DNA of 64,000 bases from Nocardioides pantholopis (GTDB lineage Bacteria; Actinomycetota; Actinomycetes; Propionibacteriales; Nocardioidaceae). Positions 57,727 through 64,000 of this stretch are shown piece after piece; within the stretch, counting starts at the first letter, position 1; each line of letters begins with the position of its first letter. The notes under the pieces were generated by a model. The model saw nothing but the letters and a program-made list of their open reading frames with translations. It ran no database searches and was not told the DNA's origin. Position numbers and translations under genes: made by a program. The stretch lies in NCBI RefSeq assembly GCF_003710085.1, contig NZ_CP033324.1, positions 3,225,501 to 3,289,500 of the forward strand. Direction: 5' to 3'.

Positions 57727-58953
57727 GTGGTCCGGACCGACCGCACCGGCCTGGGTGCCAACCAGGAGGCCGTGCGGCGGCACAACCTCGGCACCCTGCT
57801 GCGCCACGTCCACCGGGCCGGCGTGCTCTCCCGCGCCGACCTCACCACCCGGATGGGTCTGAACCGCAGCACGATCGCGGGGCTGGTGGGCGAGCTGGAG
57901 CTGCTCGGGCTGATCGAGCACGCGTCGCCGTCCGGAGCCCGCCAGGGGGCCGGCCGCCCCTCGGCCGGGGTGCAGGTGGCTCCGTGCGGGCCGTTCGTCG
58001 TCGCCGTCGACCTCGGGGTCGACCGCACCGTCGTGGCCCGGGTGGGCCTCGGCGGCCAGATCGCCGAGCGAGCCGCCTGCACGATCGACCCGCAGGCCGA
58101 GGCGTGGCAGGTGGGCGCCTCGGTCGCCGCCCTGGTGCGCCGGGTGGTCGCCGACGCCCCGGCCAGCGCGGCGCTGGTCGGCATCGGCATCAGCGTCCCC
58201 GGCCTGGTGCGGCGCAGCGACGGACTGGTCCGGCTGGCCCCGAACCTCGGCTGGCACGACGTGTCGTTCGGCTCGATCGTGCTGGCGGCCCTCGGGCTGG
58301 ACGTGCCGGTCTCGCTGGCCAACGACGCCGACCTCGGCGCCCTGGCCGAGCACGAGCGCGGCGCGGGCGTGGGGATCGACGACCTGATCTACGTCTCCGG
58401 CAACGTCGGCGTCGGCGCGGGGGTGATCACCGGCGGGCACCGGCTCGAGGGCGCCAGCGGGTACGCCGGGGAGGTGGGCCACCTGCGCTTCAACCCGGCG
58501 GGGCGGCCCTGCCACTGCGGCAACCTGGGCTGCTGGGAGACCGAGGTGGGCGCGCTCGCGATCGCGGAGGCGATCCGCTGCCCCGCCGACCGGGTGGCCC
58601 AGCTCGGCGAGGTCCTCGACGCGTTCGTCGAGACCCCCCGGGAGCTGCGGGCCACCGGCACCGCCCTGGGCCATGGCCTGGCCAGCATCGTCAACGCGTT
58701 CAACCCGCGGATGGTCGTGCTCGGCGGCTACTTCCGCTCGCTCTACACGATGGTGCGCGCCGAGGTGAACGCCGGACTGGCCGACCGGGCGCTGCCCGCC
58801 CCGCTGGAGTCGGTCACGCTCGCGCTGCCCGGACTCGGGACCGACTCGGTGCTGATGGGTGCCGCCGAGAGCGCCCTGGAGCCGCTGTTCACCGACCCGG
58901 TGGCCGGGCTGGGATCGGCGCTGCTCGACGTCCGGTCCCGGCTCGCTGGCTGA
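57727..58953 (+). CDS. ROK family transcriptional repressor
   Basis: The 408-residue regulator is last in the sugar uptake operon and probably represses it until its sugar binds. An N-terminal winged helix (SRADLTTRMGLNRSTIAGLV) precedes a ROK kinase-like domain. That domain has VAVDLGVDRTVVARV, SGNVGVGAGVITGG, GYAGEVGHLRFNP with the zinc-ligand His, and the zinc-binding cluster CHCGNLGCWETE. Those features match XylR/NagC-type regulators. The start is a GTG at 57727, 9 nt after the permease stop. Its operator may be the inverted repeat at 54279-54295. Confidence 0.9.
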   Translation: MVRTDRTGLGANQEAVRRHNLGTLLRHVHRAGVLSRADLTTRMGLNRSTIAGLVGELELLGLIEHASPSGARQGAGRPSAGVQVAPCGPFVVAVDLGVDRTVVARVGLGGQIAERAACTIDPQAEAWQVGASVAALVRRVVADAPASAALVGIGISVPGLVRRSDGLVRLAPNLGWHDVSFGSIVLAALGLDVPVSLANDADLGALAEHERGAGVGIDDLIYVSGNVGVGAGVITGGHRLEGASGYAGEVGHLRFNPAGRPCHCGNLGCWETEVGALAIAEAIRCPADRVAQLGEVLDAFVETPRELRATGTALGHGLASIVNAFNPRMVVLGGYFRSLYTMVRAEVNAGLADRALPAPLESVTLALPGLGTDSVLMGAAESALEPLFTDPVAGLGSALLDVRSRLAG

Positions 58954-59020
58954 GCGCGGGACGGCGTGCCGCCCCACAGCCGCCAGACTGGTTGACTTCT
59001 CGGCGATGCGAAGGGGCCCC

Positions 59021-59746
59021 ATGTCTGACTCGGTGAAGGTGCCGGCCTACGAGGCGGTGGCCGCCGGCGTGCGCCGGCGCATCCTCGCCGGCGAGCTGCG
59101 GCCCGGTCAGCGGCTGCCGAGCGAGGCCGAGCTCATCGAGGACTTCGGGTTCAGCCGGAGCACGATCCGCGAGGCGATGCGGACCCTCGCCAGCGAGAAC
59201 CTCGTCTACACGACCCGCGGGACCACCGGCGGCACGTTCGTGGCGGTCCCGGACATCGCCCGGATCACCGCGCGCGTCGAGCACAGCGTGGCGCTGATGG
59301 CGGCGGCCAACGCCGTCACCGTCGACCAGCTCATGGACGTGCGGACGCTCACCGAGGTGCACGCCGCCGGGACCGCGGCGCACCTGCGCACCGAGGAGCA
59401 GCTGACCCAGATGCGCTGCAGCGTCGAGGAGCCGGACGCGACCGCGACCTACGAGGCGAACCAGGAGTTCCACATGCTGGTGCTCCACGCCGCCGGGAAC
59501 CCGATGCTGGAGCTGGTGTGCGCCCCGGTCTTCGGCGTGCTGAGCGGCCGGTTCGTCAGCGAGCGGACCGGGAGCCGCTTCTGGGAGACCTCCCAGGACG
59601 ACCACCGCCGCATCCTGACCGCCATCGAGGAGCAGGACTCGATGGCGGCCATGACGCAGATGCGCCGGCACCTGGACCGGATCGGCGACGCCTACAAGCA
59701 GATGGACCTGCTGCGCACGCTGGACCCGGAGCCGGACGCCGACTGA
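59021..59746 (+). CDS. GntR-family regulator, FadR (FCD) subfamily
   Basis: The 241-residue cytoplasmic DNA-binding protein begins with a GntR winged helix: RRILAGELRPGQRLPSEAEL, then FGFSRSTIREAMRTLASENL and a Thr/Gly-rich wing. The C-terminal all-helical FCD domain has metal/ligand His residues in HMLVLHAAGNPMLEL and DDHRRILTAIEEQD. I chose the ATG at 59021 with GAAGGGG upstream; an ATG at 59006 is also in frame. It converges with the amidase-hyuBA cluster and could control it or the sugar operon. Targets not proven. Confidence 0.88.
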   Translation: MSDSVKVPAYEAVAAGVRRRILAGELRPGQRLPSEAELIEDFGFSRSTIREAMRTLASENLVYTTRGTTGGTFVAVPDIARITARVEHSVALMAAANAVTVDQLMDVRTLTEVHAAGTAAHLRTEEQLTQMRCSVEEPDATATYEANQEFHMLVLHAAGNPMLELVCAPVFGVLSGRFVSERTGSRFWETSQDDHRRILTAIEEQDSMAAMTQMRRHLDRIGDAYKQMDLLRTLDPEPDAD

Positions 59747-59752
59747 GCCCGG

Positions 59753-59769
59753 CCGGCGCTCAGCGCCGG
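59753..59769. terminator. Short hairpin at the GntR/amidase convergence
   Basis: CCGGCGCT / AGCGCCGG (59753-59760 and 59762-59769) around one base, overlapping the amidase stop. A modest shared terminator at best. Confidence 0.35.
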
Positions 59770-60950
59770 ACCGGCGGCCGGCGGGTGTGCCAGTCCGTCG
59801 CGGCCTGGTAGGCACGGCCCACCGCGAAGAGCGCCTCCTCGTCGGCACGGGCCGCGCTGAGCTGCGCCCCGACCGGCATCCCCGAGGACGGGTGGAAGCC
59901 GACCGGCAGCGACAGCGTGGGCCCGTTGTGCAGGGACCAGGGGTAGGACAGCTGCCCGAGGCGCCGGGACTGGTCCAGCACCGACCCGCAGTCGGCCGCG
60001 AGCGGCACGTCGACCGGCAGCGTCGGGGTCACCACCACCTCGACCTCCTCGAAGACTCCGCGCAGCCCGGCCCGGAAGTCGCTGCGCGCGTGCGCGGCGG
60101 CCCGCCGCGCGGCGGGCCCGATGTCCAGCCCCTGGCGGATCCGCTGCAGGGTGGCCGGCTGGAACCGCTCCGGCGCCCGGTGCAGCCGCTCCCGGTGGAT
60201 CTCGGCGACGTCGGCGTACAGCAGCGTGTACACGTGGTCCTGCGCGTCCTCGGCGTGCGGGACCTCCACCTCGACGACCTCGAACCCGATGTCGGCCAGC
60301 GTGGCGGTGCAGGCCCGGACCGCTGCCGCGATCGCCGGGTCGACGTCGTCGGTGACGAAGCGTCGGGGCACCCCGATCCGGACCGGCGCCGCCCGCGGGC
60401 GGCGCGGCTGATCGGTCAGCACGTCGAAGACCCGCGCGACCAGGTCGACCGAGCGGGCCATCGGTCCGACCGTGTCGAAGTCGGCGCTGACCGGGAACAC
60501 CCCGGTGACGTCGACGAGCCCCGGGGTCGGGCGCAGGCCGACGACGCCGCAGGCCGAGGCCGGCAGCCGCACCGATCCCCCGCTGTCGGTGCCGAGGGCG
60601 ACGTCGACCAGGCCGGCGGCGACCGCGGCGCCGGAGCCCCCGCTGGAGCCGGCCGGCACCCGCCGGGGGTCCCACGGGTTGCGGGCCCCGCCGGCGGCGG
60701 AGTTCTGCGAGGTCACCCCGACGGCGAACTCCGCCAGGTTCAGCGTCGCGACGACGTCGGCCCCCGCCGCCCGCAGCCGGCGTACGACCGTCGCGTCCGC
60801 GTCGGCGACCCGGTCCGCGAAGAACTCCGAGGCGCACGTCGAGCGGACGCCGGCGACCTCGATGTTGTCCTTGACACCGGCCGTCAGGCCGGCCAGCGGC
60901 CCCGCGACCGGTCCCCGGTCGCTCCGGACCGGAGGAACCCACGAGATCAC
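59760..60950 (-). CDS. Amidase signature family protein
   Basis: This 396-residue hydrolase cleaves an amide (or carbamoyl) bond. The Ser-cis-Ser-Lys triad is visible. The Lys is in LTAGVKDNIEVAG, the cis-Ser in SSGGSGAAVAAG, and the nucleophilic Ser in LGTDSGGSVRLPASACGVVG. I placed the start at the GTG in 60948-60950, which has GAGGAGG 11 nt upstream. That gives a short N-terminus before the Lys loop; a longer frame is open upstream but runs into a hairpin. It lies 74 nt after hyuB, on the same strand, which suggests that it acts on a product of the HyuAB enzyme (for example an N-carbamoyl or ring-opened amide). Confidence 0.85.
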   Translation of the reverse strand: MISWVPPVRSDRGPVAGPLAGLTAGVKDNIEVAGVRSTCASEFFADRVADADATVVRRLRAAGADVVATLNLAEFAVGVTSQNSAAGGARNPWDPRRVPAGSSGGSGAAVAAGLVDVALGTDSGGSVRLPASACGVVGLRPTPGLVDVTGVFPVSADFDTVGPMARSVDLVARVFDVLTDQPRRPRAAPVRIGVPRRFVTDDVDPAIAAAVRACTATLADIGFEVVEVEVPHAEDAQDHVYTLLYADVAEIHRERLHRAPERFQPATLQRIRQGLDIGPAARRAAAHARSDFRAGLRGVFEEVEVVVTPTLPVDVPLAADCGSVLDQSRRLGQLSYPWSLHNGPTLSLPVGFHPSSGMPVGAQLSAARADEEALFAVGRAYQAATDWHTRRPPVRR

Positions 60951-60984
60951 GCTGTGGAGGACCTCCTCGACGCGCAGGTCCTGC

Positions 60985-61015
60985 GGGGAGGGAGCCCGCT
61001 GCGGGCTCCCTCCCC
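60985..61015 (-). terminator. Hairpin between hyuB and the amidase gene
   Basis: Near-perfect 15-bp arms (60985-60999 and 61001-61015) around one base, starting about 10 nt past the hyuB stop on the minus strand. It may reduce transcription into the amidase gene. Confidence 0.6.
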
Positions 61016-61024
61016 CGTGACTGC

Positions 61025-62845
61025 TCAGGCCCCCGCCCGCGCCGCTCGCAGCCGGGTGGTGGCCTCCTCGTCCACGATCCAGGCCTCGGTGTCGACGACG
61101 ACGCCGTAGTCGCGCGCCGCGTCCTCGGCGGTGAGGTACTCGTCCCAGACGTCGGAGAGCACCGCGAACGCGTCGCGCTCGAACGGGTCGCCGAACCCGC
61201 CACCGGACGGCATCTTGATCTCGAGGGTGTCCCCGCTCTTGATCATCTCCTGGGTGACCTTCGAGTACAGCACCTCCTCGCGGTCGGTGCCGGCGTTGCG
61301 GACGAACGAGCCCGACACGCCGTCGGCGCCGCCGAGGACACCGGCCGGGGCGTCCGAGCGGTTGTCCGCCTCGGAGCCGAGGAAGGTGTCGGTCTCCATC
61401 AGCCAGTGCCGCACGCTGCCGATGCCCCCTCGCCACTTGCCCGGTGCCGGCGGCTCGTCGCGCAGCTCGTAGCGCAGCGCCCGCATCGCGTGGTTGAGCT
61501 CCAGCTCCTCGATCGGGTTGTTGCGGGTGTTCGCCATCAGGGCGTCGACGGCGTCCATGCCGTCGCGGCCGTTGCGGCCGCCGTAGGAGCCCTCGTTGAT
61601 CTCGATGTAGACCCAGTAGGACTCCCCGTCCTCGGCGAGGCCGGAGTAGGCGATCGCGCACAGCGCCGCCGAGGAGCCGGCGACCGCGTGGTCGGGCAGC
61701 ACCGGGGCCAGGGCCAGGTTGATCGAGTCGAAGATCCGGTTGACCTGGGAGAACCGGGCGAAGCAGGACGCCGGGAAGTCCGGGTTGAAGATCGTCCCCT
61801 CGGGGGCGTACGCCTTGACCGGCCGGAAGCAGCCGTCGTTCTGCGGCACGTACTCCTCGGTGACGTCCTCGTCGAGCAGGATCGTGCGGATCGCGCTGAC
61901 CGCGACCGGCAGCACCGAGCCCTCGAACGGCACGTTGAACGCCGTCGGCACCTGGTCGTTGGACCCGGTGAGGTCGACGAGCACGTCGTCGCCCTCGACC
62001 TGCACGCGGACCGCGACCTTCAGCGGCACGCCCCGGTTCTTGCCGTCGTCGTCGAGGTAGCCCACCGGCGCCTCGTAGCTGCCGTCCGGGATCGCCCGGA
62101 TCCGGGCCCGGAGCATCTCCTCGGAGTAGTCCATCCAGCGCTCGCTGGCGCTCATGACCGTGTCCAGGCCGTACTTCTCCAGCAGCTCGACGAACCGCTT
62201 CTCGCCGATCCGGGCGCACGCGATCAGCGCCTCGAGGTCACCGCGGTTCTGCTCCGGCGTGCGGACGTTGTCCAGGATGTGCTGGATCAGCATCTCGTTG
62301 CGCACGCCGGCGTCGTAGATCTTCATCGAGTCCATCAGCTTGCCCTCGGCCCAGACGTCGACGACGTCCATGCACAGGCCCGGGAAGTTGCCGCCGATGT
62401 CGGAGACGTGGCCGGTGCAGCCGGCGAAGCCGACGTGCGCGCCCTCCCAGAAGATCGGGATCACGACGCCGTAGTCCGGCGAGTGCGCCGCACCGTGGTA
62501 CGGGTGGTTGTGCAGCACCACGTCGCCGGGCGCGTAGGTGCCGGCCAGGCGGCGGTTGATGCCGCGGATGTACGCCGGGATCGAGCCGCAGTGCATCGGG
62601 GTGGAGTCGGACTCGCACAGCTCGCGGCCGTTGACGTCGAAGATGCCGGCGCCCAGGTCCTCGGACTCGCGGATCAGGCTGGAGTACGCCATCCGGTAGA
62701 GGACCTGCGCCATCTCCTTGGCCATCGAGTCCAGGGCGCCCCCGATCACCCGCAGGGTGATCGGGTCGACCTCGACGTCGTTCCAGGTGCGGGTCGCCTC
62801 ACCGGCCAGGGAGACCCCGGTGGTGGGCATGGCGGTCTTGCTCAT
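61025..62845 (-). CDS. Hydantoinase B/oxoprolinase family protein
   Basis: The 606-residue protein is the B subunit (or domain) of an ATP-dependent cyclic-amide hydrolase of the HyuAB/5-oxoprolinase/acetone-carboxylase group. It opens with DPITLRVIGGALDSMAKEMA and includes HNHPYHGAAHSPDYGVVIPI and FAGCTGHVSDIGGNFPG, the usual conserved blocks. GGIGSVRHWLMETDTFLGS and IKMPSGGGFGDPFERD end it. The ATG at 62843-62845 overlaps the hyuA stop (ATGA), so A and B are made together. The exact ring or ketone substrate is not deducible. Confidence 0.9.
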   Translation of the reverse strand: MSKTAMPTTGVSLAGEATRTWNDVEVDPITLRVIGGALDSMAKEMAQVLYRMAYSSLIRESEDLGAGIFDVNGRELCESDSTPMHCGSIPAYIRGINRRLAGTYAPGDVVLHNHPYHGAAHSPDYGVVIPIFWEGAHVGFAGCTGHVSDIGGNFPGLCMDVVDVWAEGKLMDSMKIYDAGVRNEMLIQHILDNVRTPEQNRGDLEALIACARIGEKRFVELLEKYGLDTVMSASERWMDYSEEMLRARIRAIPDGSYEAPVGYLDDDGKNRGVPLKVAVRVQVEGDDVLVDLTGSNDQVPTAFNVPFEGSVLPVAVSAIRTILLDEDVTEEYVPQNDGCFRPVKAYAPEGTIFNPDFPASCFARFSQVNRIFDSINLALAPVLPDHAVAGSSAALCAIAYSGLAEDGESYWVYIEINEGSYGGRNGRDGMDAVDALMANTRNNPIEELELNHAMRALRYELRDEPPAPGKWRGGIGSVRHWLMETDTFLGSEADNRSDAPAGVLGGADGVSGSFVRNAGTDREEVLYSKVTQEMIKSGDTLEIKMPSGGGFGDPFERDAFAVLSDVWDEYLTAEDAARDYGVVVDTEAWIVDEEATTRLRAARAGA

Positions 62846-64000
62846 GCGGACGCCCTTTCGATGATGATGTGCCCGACGGCGTCGACGGTGGCCCGCTGGC
62901 CGATGCCGACGATGGTGGTGGAGTCGAACTGCTCGACGATGGCCGGCCCGGTGAAGGTGTTGCCGGCCAGCAGCAGCTCGCGCCGGTAGACGGGGGTCTC
63001 CATCCACTCCGGCTCGGCGCTGTCGCGCTCCCAGAACAGCGCCTTGGTGGTGGTCTTGATCGCGTGGGCGGCGTCCTCGCCGCCGCGCTCGATCTCGGCG
63101 ATCCGCACGTGCGGGACGGCGCCGACGCCGGTCACGCGGATGTTGACCAGCTGCACCGGCTTGTCGTCGAAGCGCTGGGAGTAGGTGCGCCCGTGCGCCT
63201 CGTGGAACGCCTCGGCGGTCTGCTGGACCCACGCCTCGTCGATCTCACCGGCCGGGGCGGCGACCCGCAGCTCGTAGCCCTGGCCGACGTAGCGGCAGTC
63301 CACGCTGCGCTCCAGGGTGATGTCCTCCGCCGCGATGCCGTCCGCGCGCAGCTGGGCGGTGGCCTGGTCGGCCAGCCGGTCCATCTGCTCGCGCAGCAGC
63401 GCCAGGTCCGGCTCCGCCGAGGAGGTCCAGACAGTGGTCGGCACCTCGTAGCGGATGTCGGTGGTGAGCAGGCCGACCGCCGAGGTGATGCCCGGGTGCC
63501 CGGGCACGATCACCCGGGGGATGCCCAGCTGCTCGGCGATCTGCCAGGCGAACAGCGGCCCGGCGCCGCCCTCGGCGACCAGCGAGAAGTCCCGCGGGTC
63601 GTAGCCCTTGCGGACCGAGTGCAGGCTGATCGCCTCGGTCATCGAGTGGGCCAGGATCGTGAAGATGCCCATGGCCGCCTTCTCCAGGCTGGTGCCGAGG
63701 CGCTCGGCCACCTGGCCACGGATCGCGTCCTCGGCGAGCGCCGGCACGACGTCCATGGTGCCGGACAGGAAGCTGTCCTCGCGCAGCCAGCCCATCACGA
63801 CCATGGCGTCGGTCGACGTCGGCTCGGTGCCCCCGCGGTTGTAGCACGCGGGACCGGGGTACGCCCCGGCGCTGCGCGGGCCGACCCGGAACATGCCGCC
63901 CTCGTCGACCATCGCGACCGAGCCGCCGCCGGCGCCGATCGTGTCGACCTCGGCCATCGGGACCATCGCGTGGTAGTCGCCGACCCGGGTGTCGAGCAGG
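62842..64000 (-). CDS. Hydantoinase A/oxoprolinase family protein (N-terminus beyond window)
   Basis: Only the C-terminal 385 or so codons are present; the gene continues past 64000. The visible part contains AEVDTIGAGGGSVAMVDEGG, GPRSAGAYPGPACYNRGGTE and LVAEGGAGPLFAWQIAEQLG, all hallmarks of HyuA-type ATPase subunits, plus the C-terminal FTGPAIVEQFDSTTIVG. The A subunit activates the ring amide with ATP for the B subunit. It overlaps hyuB by 4 nt. The gene order hyuA-hyuB-amidase suggests a catabolic pathway for a hydantoin, lactam or similar compound. Confidence 0.9.
   Translation of the reverse strand, partial: LLDTRVGDYHAMVPMAEVDTIGAGGGSVAMVDEGGMFRVGPRSAGAYPGPACYNRGGTEPTSTDAMVVMGWLREDSFLSGTMDVVPALAEDAIRGQVAERLGTSLEKAAMGIFTILAHSMTEAISLHSVRKGYDPRDFSLVAEGGAGPLFAWQIAEQLGIPRVIVPGHPGITSAVGLLTTDIRYEVPTTVWTSSAEPDLALLREQMDRLADQATAQLRADGIAAEDITLERSVDCRYVGQGYELRVAAPAGEIDEAWVQQTAEAFHEAHGRTYSQRFDDKPVQLVNIRVTGVGAVPHVRIAEIERGGEDAAHAIKTTTKALFWERDSAEPEWMETPVYRRELLLAGNTFTGPAIVEQFDSTTIVGIGQRATVDAVGHIIIERASA

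Noticed and set aside
59006..59020. Upstream ATG for the GntR regulator
   Set aside because: It adds five residues and has no Shine-Dalgarno sequence, whereas GAAGGGG lies just before the ATG at 59021. It is not excluded.

Overview
The window is about 70% G+C, densely coding DNA from an actinobacterium. It is most like Nocardioides or another member of the Nocardioidaceae. The evidence is the strong third-position G/C bias, many GTG starts, a monomeric isocitrate dehydrogenase, coenzyme F420 genes (fused FO synthase, NADPH:F420 reductase, an F420-type oxidoreductase), and a membrane-anchored sigma-factor-like family that I associate with Nocardioides. I see no rRNA, tRNA, prophage, integrase or CRISPR array. 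The genus is an inference; no search was run.

Layout. 1-9.4 kb: start of an MFS transporter, a FUSC membrane protein, a fused two-half ABC exporter, icd, and an aquaporin with a Gln/Pro/Gly repeat tail. 9.4-24.3 kb: a core block whose order resembles Streptomyces and relatives: lipoprotein, mdh, DUF3017 protein, folD, purH, purN, DUF6350 protein, the sigma-like membrane protein, sucD-sucC, an M23 endopeptidase and pcrA. A ZTP (pfl) riboswitch precedes purH-folD and couples purine synthesis to one-carbon supply. 24.4-25.8 kb: an AbiEi-type helix-turn-helix/nuclease-like gene flanked by two almost identical 72-nt palindromic elements, the most unusual structure here. 25.8-33.5 kb: a small membrane protein, universal stress protein, APC permease, a LuxR response regulator with a PspC-histidine kinase, and divergently a PspC/toast-rack envelope-stress protein with a small partner, then a glycerophosphodiesterase and a YbaK-like deacylase. 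33.5-37.1 kb: a heterodimeric ABC exporter whose subunits carry complementary degenerate ATP sites.

37-47 kb: npdG and a divergent F420-dependent oxidoreductase share a palindromic operator. A near-identical palindrome precedes an acyl-CoA dehydrogenase 3.3 kb away, which suggests one TetR-like regulator. Between them lies an acyltransferase-3/SGNH gene with an apparent 1-nt frameshift. A glycosyltransferase, a PAP2-type enzyme and an MMPL transporter follow. 47-54 kb: a TrmB/LuxR-like regulator divergent from a secreted protein with a Lys/Ala tail, then fbiC and an MscS channel. 54-59 kb: a XylFGH-like sugar uptake operon with a ROK repressor. 59-64 kb: a GntR regulator convergent with an amidase-hyuB-hyuA cluster that runs off the window.

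TCA-cycle genes (icd, mdh, sucCD), purine/folate genes (purH, purN, folD) and F420 genes are each represented by several members. Many proteins carry low-complexity Pro/Gly/Ala-rich tails encoded by short tandem DNA repeats.
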